Assembly (NCBI RefSeq): GCF_003311645.1
Contig: NZ_QEST01000008.1
Location: 24,948 to 88,947, forward strand
Length of the DNA stretch: 64,000 bases
Source: Streptomyces sp. PT12
GTDB taxonomy: Bacteria > Actinomycetota > Actinomycetes > Streptomycetales > Streptomycetaceae
Direction: 5' to 3'
Under the pieces are notes generated by a model. The model did no database searches and was not told where the DNA came from. It saw nothing but the letters and a program-made list of their open reading frames with translations. Positions 1 to 6,977 of the stretch are shown in pieces. Made by a program: the position numbers and the translations under genes. Within the stretch, counting starts at the first letter, position 1. The number at the start of each line of letters is the position of its first letter.

Positions 1-320
1 GGCCATCGCCACGGCGAGAGGCGCGGCGGTGTGGTCGACGATCCGGTCCACGCCGTAGGAGCGGACGCGTTCGACGCTGCGCGCGCTGGCGGTCGCGGTC
101 ACGGACGCACCGGCCCGCCGGGCCAGTTGAGCGGCGTACCCGCCGACCCCGCCGCCCGCGCCGTTGATCAGAACGCTCTGCCCCGCCTTCACCTCGGCGC
201 GCTCGAACAGCGCCTGCCACGCCGTCAGCCCCGCCAGGGGCAGCGCGGCGGCGTCGGCCAGCTCGACCGTGCGGGGCGCGGCGGCCAGCACCTCCGCGGG
301 CGCGGCGACATACTCGGCTG
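1..320 (-). pseudogene. Quinone oxidoreductase-like (MDR family) fragment
   Basis: The minus strand reads as the middle of a zinc-independent NADP-dependent quinone oxidoreductase. An N-terminal stretch with SPAEYVAAPAEV is followed by AGLTAWQALFERA and the Rossmann motif NGAGGGVGGYAAQLARRAGA. The gene leaves the window at base 1, so its C-terminus is unseen. At about 320 the coding signal stops abruptly and plus-strand coding of another protein begins, so the N-terminal third is missing. I infer a truncated, non-functional gene produced by a deletion or inversion. The family identification is firm; the breakpoint is known to within a few bases. Confidence 0.7.
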
Positions 321-497
321 GCGAGGAAGTTGTTTCCCGCCGCGACCGCCGCCGATGCCTTCGGCAGGGCCCACGAGTGGATCGCGGAGCACGACATCGT
401 GCTGGTGGATGTGTCATGGAGCTTCGATCATGACGAGGACGAGCCCCACGTGTTGAGCGCATATTCCACCTTCGAGCCCGACCCCGAGGACGACTGA
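321..497 (+). pseudogene. 3-prime fragment of a small acidic protein gene
   Basis: An open plus-strand frame of about 57 codons ends at TGA 495-497. It has the texture of a real protein: KLFPAATAADAFGRAHEWIA, then a charged tail ending FEPDPEDD. No ribosome binding site or ATG precedes it; the only start-like codon is a TTG at 330 with no Shine-Dalgarno. It abuts the truncated oxidoreductase on the opposite strand. I do not recognise the family. It is best read as the C-terminal remnant of a small conserved hypothetical protein left at a rearrangement junction. Confidence 0.5.
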
Positions 498-554
498 CCC
501 CGGCCCCCGGCTCACGGCCCCAGGGGGAGCCGTGGCGCGTCGGGTCGTGGCGCG

Positions 555-1130
555 TCAGACGCCGACGCCGTAGTCCGCGGCGATTCCCGCGAGGCCCGAG
601 GCATATCCCTGCCCGACCGCGCGGAACTTCCACTCGGCGCCATGCCGGTACAGCTCGCCGAAGATCATGGCCGTCTCGGTCGATGCGTCCTCGCTCAGGT
701 CGTAACGGGCGAGCTCGCGGCCGTCGGCCTGGTTGACGACCCGGATGAACGCATTCCGCACCTGGCCGAAGCTCTGGCTCCGCGCGGTCGCGTCATGGAT
801 CGAGACGGGGAAGACGATGCCGGTGATCTCCGAAGGGACGGCGGCCAGGTCCACCAGGATGCTCTCGTCGTCGCCCTCGCCCTCCCCGGTGAGGTTGTCG
901 CCGGTGTGCTTCACCGAGCCATCAGGGCTCGTCAGGTTGTTGTAGAACACGAAGTGCTGGTCGGAGGCCACCTTGCCGGTGCCCGTGATCATCAACGCGC
1001 TGGCGTCCAGGTCGTAGTCCGCTCCGGTCGTCGTCCGTACGTCCCAGCCCAGGCCGACGAGCACCGCGGTCAGGCCCGGCGCCTCCTTGCTCAACGAGAC
1101 GTTGCCGCCCTTGGACAGCGAGACACCCAT
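555..1130 (-). CDS. terD: TerD-family stress/tellurium resistance protein
   Basis: The 191-aa product begins [20 protein letters not shown], the signature opening of TerD/TerE-family calcium-binding proteins. Family blocks follow: [20 protein letters not shown], an acidic [10 protein letters not shown] stretch, and a C-terminus rich in aromatic residues. TerD proteins act in tellurite and general envelope stress. I use the ATG at 1130 because AGGAG lies eight bases upstream; the in-frame GTG three codons earlier directly follows that Shine-Dalgarno and is rejected. It is divergent from the BlaI-type regulator, with a BlaI-type palindrome between them, so regulation by that repressor is likely (inference). 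Confidence 0.93.
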   Translation of the reverse strand: MGVSLSKGGNVSLSKEAPGLTAVLVGLGWDVRTTTGADYDLDASALMITGTGKVASDQHFVFYNNLTSPDGSVKHTGDNLTGEGEGDDESILVDLAAVPSEITGIVFPVSIHDATARSQSFGQVRNAFIRVVNQADGRELARYDLSEDASTETAMIFGELYRHGAEWKFRAVGQGYASGLAGIAADYGVGV

Positions 1131-1190
1131 GTCGATCACTCCTGTTCAATGCGCTGTTCATCCCACGCATGGCGATGCGGGCTCCAAAAT

Positions 1191-1204
1191 CTACAACACT
1201 GTAG
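1191..1204. promoter_or_regulatory. BlaI-type operator, terD/blaI intergenic
   Basis: CTACA-ACAC-TGTAG is a perfect inverted repeat of the TACA/TGTA type bound by BlaI/MecI repressors. It lies between divergent terD and the BlaI-like gene, and matches a second site upstream of terB at 3160-3177. Confidence 0.75.
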
Positions 1205-1278
1205 AACTAAGCCCGGTGGGCCCTCCTGCCTCCCACCGCTCCGTACGATGGATGCGCTCCGCGGCGAAGGGAGAACGT

Positions 1279-1689
1279 GTGACGGCTCACGATGTGCCGG
1301 GTCCCCACCGGGAGTCGCCTCTGCTGAGGCGAGGACAGGGCGAGTTGGAGGCGCTGGTCCTGTCGGCGCTGCGCGCCGCGCCGGGGCCGGTGACGGCGGT
1401 GTGGTTGCAGGAGCGGCTCGGCGGCGACCTGGCCTACAGCACGGTGATGACGATCCTGTCGCGGCTGCTGGCCAAGCAGGCGGTGACCCGCGAGCGGGCC
1501 GGGCGCGCCTATCTGTGGCGACCGGCGGCGGAGGTGTCGCGGCTCGCCGCGCTGCGGATGCGCCGGGTGCTCGACGGGCAGCCGGACCGGGAGGCGGTGC
1601 TGGCCAGCTTCGTCGACACGCTCTCGCCCGACGACGAGCGCGTGCTGCGCCACCTGTTGGGCTCGGCGGAGTCCGCGCCGGGGGAGTGA
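1279..1689 (+). CDS. BlaI/MecI/CopY-family transcriptional repressor
   Basis: The 136-aa protein has the BlaI winged helix: GELEALVLSALRAAPGPVTA, VWLQERLGGDLAYSTVMTIL and SRLLAKQAVTRERAGRAY. A C-terminal dimerisation part ends in SPDDERVLRHLLG. BlaI family repressors bind TACA/TGTA dyads and are released when a partner M56 peptidase cleaves them. The GTG start follows AAGGGAGA. The M56 gene begins four bases after the stop, the usual blaI-blaR1-like arrangement. The matching operators in front of terD/blaI and terB suggest it controls itself and the two ter genes (inference). Confidence 0.92.
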   Translation: MTAHDVPGPHRESPLLRRGQGELEALVLSALRAAPGPVTAVWLQERLGGDLAYSTVMTILSRLLAKQAVTRERAGRAYLWRPAAEVSRLAALRMRRVLDGQPDREAVLASFVDTLSPDDERVLRHLLGSAESAPGE

Positions 1690-1693
1690 GGCG

Positions 1694-2770
1694 TTGGGCG
1701 TCTTCGTGTTCCTGCCGCTCGTGCTGCCGCTGACGGCGTGGCCGATCGCGCGGCTGGCCGAGCGGCACCTGCATTCGCGGACGGCGACCCGGCTGCTGAC
1801 CTGTGTGGCCGTTGTCCTGGCGCTGTGCGGCACCGTGTGCCTGACGCTCATCATGATCGTGGGCACGGCCCAGGTCCCCGGCAATCCCCTGCCGGACGGC
1901 TGGTCGGACCCCGAGGTGCGGGAGGCGGTGCTGTTCGTCGGCGCCGTCGGGGGCGCGGCCATCCCGGCGCTCGTCGCCGTGGCCGCCGCGTGCGGCCACG
2001 CGCTGTGGCGCCAGCGCCGGGTCCGCCGCGCCATGGAGCGGGCGCTCGCTGGCACGCCCGCCTCCCCGGTGGTCGTGCTGTCCGATCCCCGGCCCTACGC
2101 CTATGCCTGGCCGGGGCGGCGCGGGACGGGCCGCGGCCGGGTCGTCGCCTCGACCGCGGTGCTGGACTCCCTGACCGGGCCGGAGCGGCGGGTGCTGTTC
2201 GCCCATGAGCGGGCGCACCTGGCCGGGCGGCACCACCGCTACCCGCTGCTGGCCCGCCTGGCGGCGCGGGCCCAGCCGCTCCTGCGCCCGTTACGGACGG
2301 CGGTGGCCCACTGCGCGGAGCGCTGGGTCGACGAGGACGCCGCCGATGTCATGGGCGACCGGCGGCTGGTGGCGCGCGCGGTCGGCCGGGCCGCGCTGGT
2401 GTCCCTGGACGCGCCGCCCCCGCCGCTCCCCGCACTCGCGGCGCCTGGTCCCGTGCCGCGCGGGGTCGCGGCCCTGCTCAACGCCGGGTCGCCCGCGCGG
2501 GGTTGGCCCCCGGCGCACACGCCGACCGCGTTGGCCGCCTGGGTCGCCGCGGGCGGCGCCGCCGTCTCCACGGTGTCCTCGCTCAACGCCGCCACCGCGC
2601 TCGTTCTCATCCCCAGGGCCGCGACGCCCTCCTGCGGCGCGCCCCTTGCGCGCCGCAGGAGGGCGTGTCTCACAGGTCGAACTCCGTGGGCGGCAGGTCG
2701 AGGGCGAAGCACGCCTCGCGGACGACCGCCCTCTCCTGGTGGTCGAACGTGCCGTCGGCGCCGCCGATGA
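1694..2770 (+). CDS. M56-family (BlaR1-like) membrane metallopeptidase
   Basis: This membrane protein carries the zinc-peptidase motif HERAH at residues 171-175 (HExxH) after two N-terminal hydrophobic segments, then a distal segment with VDEDAADVMGDRRL and a final hydrophobic stretch. It lacks a penicillin-sensor domain and is the short M56 form paired with BlaI-type repressors in actinomycetes. Start is TTG with GGGGAG upstream, four bases after blaI. The frame runs through an 18-bp terminator hairpin and about 100 bp antisense into terB; the Arg/Pro-rich tail after about residue 310 looks non-native, so a stop codon has probably been lost. Confidence 0.85.
   Translation: MGVFVFLPLVLPLTAWPIARLAERHLHSRTATRLLTCVAVVLALCGTVCLTLIMIVGTAQVPGNPLPDGWSDPEVREAVLFVGAVGGAAIPALVAVAAACGHALWRQRRVRRAMERALAGTPASPVVVLSDPRPYAYAWPGRRGTGRGRVVASTAVLDSLTGPERRVLFAHERAHLAGRHHRYPLLARLAARAQPLLRPLRTAVAHCAERWVDEDAADVMGDRRLVARAVGRAALVSLDAPPPPLPALAAPGPVPRGVAALLNAGSPARGWPPAHTPTALAAWVAAGGAAVSTVSSLNAATALVLIPRAATPSCGAPLARRRRACLTGRTPWAAGRGRSTPRGRPPSPGGRTCRRRRR
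2624..2666. terminator. Bidirectional terminator hairpin between M56 gene and terB
   Basis: A perfect 18-bp inverted repeat (2624-2641 and 2649-2666) with a 7-nt loop sits four bases from the terB stop and inside the 3-prime end of the M56 frame. It would terminate both convergent transcripts. Confidence 0.85.
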
Positions 2771-3125
2771 CGATGCCGATCTGGATGACCGCGCGGGCCT
2801 CGGCGGGCTTCTTCTTGGCCTTGGCGACGTCCTGCAACACGCTGACCTTCCCGAACTCGAAGTCGGCCGTCAGCTTGTCCAGATAGGCGTCGAAGCGCCG
2901 CTGGAGGTCGTCGGCGGGGAAGTTCTGGAGGACCTCGTTGGTGGCGATCAGCTGGGCCACCCGCTGGCGTTCAACGGGGTCGATGGACCCGTCGGCGGCG
3001 GCCACCAGCGCGCACATCGCCATGCTCGCGTCCCTGAAGGCGCCGCTCTTGAGGTCGTTCTTCTTGGCGTTCAGCTGGTCCTGCAACGATGACGCCGATT
3101 CCTTGATGCGATCCCACAAGGCCAT
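2670..3125 (-). CDS. terB: TerB-family tellurite resistance protein
   Basis: The 151-aa product starts MALWDRIKESASSLQDQLNA and contains the TerB hallmarks SMAMCALVAAADGSID, a metal-binding-like acidic loop, and IGIVIGGADGTFDHQERAVV near the C-terminus. TerB proteins are small helical cytoplasmic partners of TerD at the inner membrane. I choose ATG 3125, preceded by GGGAG at eight bases, over the longer frame starting at 3152. A BlaI-type operator lies 35-52 bp upstream. Together with terD it forms a split ter pair flanking the blaI-M56 genes. Confidence 0.93.
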   Translation of the reverse strand: MALWDRIKESASSLQDQLNAKKNDLKSGAFRDASMAMCALVAAADGSIDPVERQRVAQLIATNEVLQNFPADDLQRRFDAYLDKLTADFEFGKVSVLQDVAKAKKKPAEARAVIQIGIVIGGADGTFDHQERAVVREACFALDLPPTEFDL

Positions 3126-3159
3126 GGCAGAGAACTCCCGATCGATGGACAAGGCTACC

Positions 3160-3177
3160 TTCTACAACAGTGTAGAA
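3160..3177. promoter_or_regulatory. BlaI-type operator upstream of terB
   Basis: TTCTACA-ACAG-TGTAGAA is a perfect 7+7 dyad, nearly the same as the site at 1191-1204. It sits between terB (minus) and the GlxA-type regulator (plus), so it could affect either gene. Confidence 0.78.
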
Positions 3178-3262
3178 CTCGGCGCTCCCCGGCCCCGCCC
3201 GCCTCGCACGTCCTCGCGGGCCGCCGCGCGTTCTCCTGGGCCGCCGCGCGTAGCCTGGGGGC

Positions 3263-4219
3263 GTGGCTGGCTCCCGTCCGCGTCGTGTCGGCGTTCTCGT
3301 GCTCGAGGGGGCCAAGCCGCTCGATGTGGGGATCCCCGCACAGGTGTTCACCACCCGCGCGAGCATGCCGTACGAGGTGCGGGTGTGTGGCGCGGCGCCC
3401 GGGCTCGTGGCTGGTGGGGACGGCCTCTCGTACCACGTCGCCGACGGCCTCGGCGCGCTCGCGTGGGCCGAGATCGTGTTCGTCCCCGGCTACCGCTTCC
3501 CTGACCGCGACGATCCGCCACGCGCCGTCGTCGACGCGTTGATCGCCGCCCACGAGCGGGGCGCGCGGCTCGCCGCCATCTCGACCGGCGCGTTCGCGCT
3601 CGCCGCCACGGGGCTGCTCGACGGCAGGCGCGCCACGACGCACTGGCACTACACGCGCGCGCTCGCGGCGCGGCACCCGCGTGTGCGGGTCGACGAGAAC
3701 GTCCTGTTCGTCGACGAGGGCAGCGTGCTCACCTCGGCGGGTGCCGCCTCGGGGATCGACCTGTGCCTGCACATCCTGCGCGGCGACCTCGGGGTTGCCG
3801 CCTCCAACCACGCCGCCAGGCGCCTGGTCGCGGCGCCCTACCGCAGCGGCGGTCAGGCGCAGTACGTGCCGCGCAGCGTGCCCGAGCCGCTGGGCGAGCG
3901 GTTCGCCGCCACACGCGACTGGGCGCTGCGCCGCCTCGATGAGCCGCTGACCCTTGAGGCGCTGGCGCGGCACGCGGCGGTGTCGCCGCGCACGTTCTCG
4001 CGGCGCTTCGTCGAGGACACGGGGTACACACCCATGCAGTGGGTGATGCGCGCCCGCGTCGACATGGCCCGTGAGCTGCTCGAACGCTCGGAGCGCGGCA
4101 TCGAGCGGATCGCCGCCGACGTCGGCCTCGGCACCGGCGCGAACCTGCGGCTGCACTTCCGGCGCATCCTCGGGACGACGCCGACCGAGTACCGGCGGAC
4201 CTTCGCTCGCGGCGTGTAG
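3263..4219 (+). CDS. GlxA-type regulator (DJ-1/PfpI plus AraC domains)
   Basis: The 318-aa protein has an N-terminal class-I glutamine amidotransferase-like (DJ-1/PfpI) domain, residues about 8-180, with GVLVLEGAKPLDVGIPAQVF and AAISTGAFALAATGLLDGR. In the usual nucleophile position stands Thr/Gly instead of Cys, as in most non-catalytic regulators of this group. The C-terminal AraC DNA-binding domain (about 215-315) contains LTLEALARHAAVSPRTFSRR and IERIAADVGLGTGANLRLHF. The GTG start lies in a GC-rich leader without a strong Shine-Dalgarno. The effector and targets are unknown. It is divergent from terB with the BlaI-type site between them. Confidence 0.9.
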   Translation: MAGSRPRRVGVLVLEGAKPLDVGIPAQVFTTRASMPYEVRVCGAAPGLVAGGDGLSYHVADGLGALAWAEIVFVPGYRFPDRDDPPRAVVDALIAAHERGARLAAISTGAFALAATGLLDGRRATTHWHYTRALAARHPRVRVDENVLFVDEGSVLTSAGAASGIDLCLHILRGDLGVAASNHAARRLVAAPYRSGGQAQYVPRSVPEPLGERFAATRDWALRRLDEPLTLEALARHAAVSPRTFSRRFVEDTGYTPMQWVMRARVDMARELLERSERGIERIAADVGLGTGANLRLHFRRILGTTPTEYRRTFARGV

Positions 4220-4339
4220 CGGGGCGCCTGGCGCGATGCTTGCGAACGTGGGCGCTCACGCCGCTGTCACCGCCCCACGCCGCGCGCGACCCTGGCGGCG
4301 AAGGGGAACGGGCTGGCCCCAAGGGAAGGGACACCGCAC

Positions 4340-5338
4340 ATGACCCGCGTCGCCATCAACGGATTCGGCCGGATCGGACGCAACGTGCTCCGCGCGCTGC
4401 TCGAGCGCGACAGCGCCCTCGACGTCGTCGCCGTCAACGACCTCACCGAGCCCGCCGCCCTCGCGCGGCTGCTCGCCTACGATACGACCGCGGGACGGCT
4501 CGGCCGCCCGGTGACCGTCGAAGGGGACGCCCTCGTCGTCGACGGGCGCCGCATCGCCGTGCTCGCCGAGCGCGACCCGGCGCGGCTGCCCTGGGCCGAC
4601 CTCGGCGTCGATGTCGCGCTCGAGGCGACCGGCAGGTTCACCTCGGCCGACGCCGCACGCGCGCACCTCGACGCGGGCGCGACGAGGGTGCTCGTGAGCG
4701 CGCCTTCGGCGGGCGCCGACGTGACGCTGGCGTTCGGCGTGAACACCGGCGCGTACGACCCGGCCGCGCACACGATCGTCTCCAACGCCTCGTGCACGAC
4801 CAACGCGCTCGCGCCGCTCGCCTCGGTGCTCGACGAACTCGCGGGTATCGAGCACGGGTTCATGACGACCGTGCACGCCTACACGCAGGAGCAGAACCTC
4901 CAGGACGGCCCCCACCGCGACGCGCGCCGCGCCCGCGCGGCCGCCGTCAACATCGTTCCGACGACGACGGGCGCCGCCAAGGCGATCGGCCTCGTGCTAC
5001 CGCGCCTCGACGGCAAGCTGTCGGGCGACTCGATCCGTGTGCCGGTCCCGGTGGGCTCGATCGTCGAGCTCAACACGACCGTGGCCCGCGACGTGGCGCG
5101 CGACGACGTGCTGGCGGCGTACCGGGCCGCGGCCGAGGGGCCGCTCGCCGGGATCCTGGAGTACTCGGACGACCCGCTCGTCTCCTCCGACATCACGGGC
5201 AACCCCGCCTCGGCGATCTTCGACTCGGCCCTCACCCGCGTCGAGGGCCGCCGTGTCAAGGTGGTCGCCTGGTACGACAACGAGTGGGGCTTCTCCCACC
5301 GCGTGATCGACACCCTCGAACTCCTCGCCGCCCGCTGA
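4340..5338 (+). CDS. gap: Glyceraldehyde-3-phosphate dehydrogenase (type I)
   Basis: The 332-aa enzyme oxidises glyceraldehyde-3-phosphate to 1,3-bisphosphoglycerate with NAD in glycolysis. The NAD fold is at the N-terminus (VAINGFGRIGRNVLRALLE). The catalytic Cys152 lies in SNASCTTNALAPL, and the His-containing MTTVHAYTQEQ and the C-terminal AWYDNEWGFSHRVIDTL are canonical. Length is standard. GGGAAGGGA upstream is the ribosome site. The gene stands alone, followed by a strong terminator. Many streptomycetes carry more than one gap gene, so this need not be the main glycolytic copy. Confidence 0.96.
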   Translation: MTRVAINGFGRIGRNVLRALLERDSALDVVAVNDLTEPAALARLLAYDTTAGRLGRPVTVEGDALVVDGRRIAVLAERDPARLPWADLGVDVALEATGRFTSADAARAHLDAGATRVLVSAPSAGADVTLAFGVNTGAYDPAAHTIVSNASCTTNALAPLASVLDELAGIEHGFMTTVHAYTQEQNLQDGPHRDARRARAAAVNIVPTTTGAAKAIGLVLPRLDGKLSGDSIRVPVPVGSIVELNTTVARDVARDDVLAAYRAAAEGPLAGILEYSDDPLVSSDITGNPASAIFDSALTRVEGRRVKVVAWYDNEWGFSHRVIDTLELLAAR

Positions 5339-5384
5339 CGGTTCACCCCCACCGAGGGGCCACCACCCACCGGGGTTCACCACG

Positions 5385-5429
5385 CGCGAAGCGCCCGCGT
5401 CCTTATCGAAGGGACGCGGGCGCTTCGCG
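5385..5429 (+). terminator. Rho-independent terminator after gap
   Basis: A perfect 18-bp inverted repeat (5385-5402 and 5412-5429, loop 9 nt) lies 47 bases after the gap stop. It separates gap from the peptide array. Confidence 0.88.
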
Positions 5430-5547
5430 TTGTGCCGCGCGTCGCGTCGCGCGTTGCACGTTGCTGCCGGGGGGTTGCAGCCTTGTGCCAGCCCGGAGGG
5501 CCCCGCGGCGGGCCGCGGGCCGCCATCGTGGTGGGCACGGGACGGCA

Positions 5548-5557
5548 GGAACGTTCC
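5548..5557. promoter_or_regulatory. Palindrome in the leader of the peptide array
   Basis: GGAACGTTCC lies 38 bp upstream of the first peptide start in the 5430-5595 gap. It is the only clear dyad in the presumed promoter region. Its binding protein is unknown. Confidence 0.3.
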
Positions 5558-5595
5558 GCATTTCCCCATCCACGCAACCCTCAAGGAGGGCATCC

Positions 5596-5763
5596 GTGCG
5601 CATTCCCCAGCTGGACCTCGGCCCGCTCGACGAGCACACCGAAGGCCGGGTCACCCGAGGCGCGTTGCCGGTCGCGGCCACCCCGGTGATCGTCGGCGCC
5701 GCTGGCGCCATCGTCGTCGCCTACGCCGCGGGCCGCGTCGTCGGCGAGATCCGCCCCACCTAG
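5596..5763 (+). CDS. Small hydrophobic peptide A (putative bacteriocin/RiPP precursor)
   Basis: A 55-aa peptide starts at GTG behind a strong AAGGAGG. The N-terminal half is polar (IPQLDLGPLDEHTEGRVTRG) and the C-terminal half is a hydrophobic, Ala/Val-rich segment (PVIVGAAGAIVVAYAAGRVV) ending EIRPT. It has no Cys. It opens an array of five or six similarly built peptides, all with a polar leader-like part, a hydrophobic part and a terminal Arg-Pro motif. I do not recognise a named family. Position and build suggest the precursor of a secreted membrane-active peptide (inference). An alternative is a small membrane protein. Confidence 0.65.
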   Translation: MRIPQLDLGPLDEHTEGRVTRGALPVAATPVIVGAAGAIVVAYAAGRVVGEIRPT

Positions 5764-5783
5764 TGACCCGGGAGGACACGCTC

Positions 5784-5974
5784 ATGTCCTTCGCGCGACT
5801 GCCCGCCGACCTGGCCGCGATGCCGGGCTGCGGGAGGACGACGCGGGGCTGCCCCCGTCGACACTGGTGCCCGTGACGTCCACCTCGTGCGCCGCCGCGT
5901 CCGCGGTGTCGGCCGTCGTCAGGGCGGCGGCCTGGGTGGCCGACGCCATCGGCCCCGTCCGCCCGAGCGCCTGA
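5784..5974 (+). pseudogene. Frameshifted copy of peptide B
   Basis: This copy starts MSFARLPADLAAMPG exactly like the intact gene at 6267. One G is missing in the run that follows ATGCC, so the frame shifts and stops at 5876. Restoring the base gives a 63-aa protein identical in translation to peptide B. GGGAGGA precedes the ATG. The loss looks recent because the rest of the copy is unchanged. Either this precursor is inactivated or the base was missed in sequencing. Confidence 0.75.
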
Positions 5975-6095
5975 GCGCCTGAGCGACCGCGCTCACCTGC
6001 GGAAGCTCACCCGCATCACCCCACGAGAACACCAGAAATCACCACGAGAAGGAGACCTCCATGTCCGTTGCGCAGCTGCCCGCCGACCTGGCCGC
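5784..6095 (+). repeat. Direct repeat, copy 1 of about 312 bp
   Basis: This stretch recurs at 6267-6579 with one missing base and one substitution. The repeat runs from the peptide B start through the following intergenic region to about codon 12 of the next peptide. Offset between copies is 483-484 bp, so a unit of that size was duplicated in tandem. Confidence 0.92.
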
Positions 6096-6240
6096 GATGC
6101 CGGGGCTGCGGGAGGACGACGCCGGGCGCCCGCCCGCCAGTGCCATGCCCGTGACGCACGTCCTGACCAGCGGCCAGGCGGCGTGCGTCACGGTCGCGGT
6201 CGCCATCGCGGTCGGCGACACGCGGCCCGTGCTGAAGTGA
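6061..6240 (+). CDS. Small peptide C (putative precursor)
   Basis: A 59-aa peptide starts MSVAQLPADLAAMPGLREDD behind GAAGGAGACCTCC. The N-terminal block LPADLAAMPGLREDDAG is shared with peptide B, and its first 12 residues with peptide D. The C-terminal part diverges: a Cys-containing hydrophobic stretch (QAACVTVAVAIAV) and the tail DTRPVLK. A conserved N-terminus with a variable C-terminus is what leader-core precursor families show. No double-glycine cleavage site is present. The function is inferred from the array and the adjacent maturation and export genes. Confidence 0.68.
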   Translation: MSVAQLPADLAAMPGLREDDAGRPPASAMPVTHVLTSGQAACVTVAVAIAVGDTRPVLK

Positions 6241-6266
6241 CCCGCTCGCGAGGAGCGGAGACGTTC

Positions 6267-6458
6267 ATGTCCTTCGCGCGACTGCCCGCCGACCTGGCCG
6301 CGATGCCGGGGCTGCGGGAGGACGACGCGGGGCTGCCCCCGTCGACACTGGTGCCCGTGACGTCCACCTCGTGCGCCGCCGCGTCCGCGGTGTCGGCCGT
6401 CGTCAGGGCGGCGGCCTGGGTGGCCGACGCCATCGGCCCCGTCCGCCCGAGCGCCTGA
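6267..6458 (+). CDS. Small peptide B (putative precursor, intact copy)
   Basis: A 63-aa peptide: leader-like MSFARLPADLAAMPG, then an acidic/proline linker, then a Ser/Thr/Ala-rich hydrophobic stretch with a single Cys (VTSTSCAAASAVSAVV, AAAWVADAIG) ending GPVRPSA. The Shine-Dalgarno GAGGAGCGGAG precedes the ATG. It is the intact counterpart of the frameshifted copy at 5784. The single Cys argues against an internal lanthionine or disulfide ring. The terminal GPVRP resembles GPIRP of peptide E and EIRP of peptide A. Confidence 0.68.
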   Translation: MSFARLPADLAAMPGLREDDAGLPPSTLVPVTSTSCAAASAVSAVVRAAAWVADAIGPVRPSA

Positions 6459-6579
6459 GCGCCTGAGCGACCGCGCTCACCTGCGGAAGCTCACCCGCAT
6501 CACCCCACGAGAACACCAGAAATCACCACGAGAAGGAGACCTCCATGTCCGTTTCGCAGCTGCCCGCCGACCTGGCCGC
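6267..6579 (+). repeat. Direct repeat, copy 2 of about 313 bp
   Basis: Second copy of the 5784-6095 repeat, carrying intact peptide B, the shared spacer with its GAAGGAGACCTCC ribosome site, and the first 12 codons of peptide D. Confidence 0.92.
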
Positions 6580-6736
6580 CGTGTCTGAGCTGAAGGTGGG
6601 CGCCGCGGGGCAGGTCAAGGCCGCCGCGCAGCCCGTCATGGCCACCCCGACGCTCGCCGTCGCCTTCGTAGCGGGCATTGGCGTCGGCCTCGCCGCGTGC
6701 CAGGCCAACGGCACCACCCGCCCGGTCGCGGAGTGA
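6545..6736 (+). CDS. Small peptide D (putative precursor)
   Basis: A 63-aa peptide starts MSVSQLPADLAAVSELKVGA with the same ribosome site as peptide C. The first 12 codons come from the duplicated unit; the rest is new. A hydrophobic segment (TLAVAFVAGIGVGLAACQAN) with one Cys precedes the tail TTRPVAE. Like its neighbours it fits a leader plus membrane-active core layout. It is separated from peptide E by 35 bases, so the array is probably one transcript. Confidence 0.66.
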   Translation: MSVSQLPADLAAVSELKVGAAGQVKAAAQPVMATPTLAVAFVAGIGVGLAACQANGTTRPVAE

Positions 6737-6771
6737 CCCGTCAAGAAAGAAGCCGAGGAAGAAGGAGCACC

Positions 6772-6972
6772 ATGAACGATCAGAGCCGTCGCCTGTACGA
6801 CTCGCCCGCCCTCGCCAGCGTCGCCGTCGACGACGCGCGCGGCTGGATCTCCGCGCGGCAGAAGCCCGTTCTGGCCACGCCGAGCGTGCTGGCCGGGATC
6901 GCGATCGGCTACGCGATGCTCAACGCCTTTGAGGCGGGCCGCAGCGGCGGCCCCATCCGCCCCACATCCTGA
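6772..6972 (+). CDS. Small peptide E (last peptide of the array)
   Basis: A 66-aa peptide starts MNDQSRRLYDSPALASVAVD after GAAGAAGGAG. Its N-terminus differs from B-D, but it keeps the layout: polar start, one hydrophobic helix (TPSVLAGIAIGYAMLNAF) and a tail GGPIRPTS with the shared Arg-Pro. It has no Cys. It immediately precedes the strongest hairpin of the region. It could be a precursor, or a small immunity or partner peptide; the sequence cannot decide. Confidence 0.62.
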   Translation: MNDQSRRLYDSPALASVAVDDARGWISARQKPVLATPSVLAGIAIGYAMLNAFEAGRSGGPIRPTS

Positions 6973-6977
6973 CGACC

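Noticed and set aside
642-1733. A long plus-strand ORF across terD and blaI
   Set aside because: It is antisense to terD and out of frame with blaI, and has no ribosome site or domain.
5596-6972. Lanthipeptide or lasso-peptide cluster
   Set aside because: The peptides have zero or one Cys, and no LanB/C/KC/L, lasso cyclase, YcaO or radical SAM gene is nearby.
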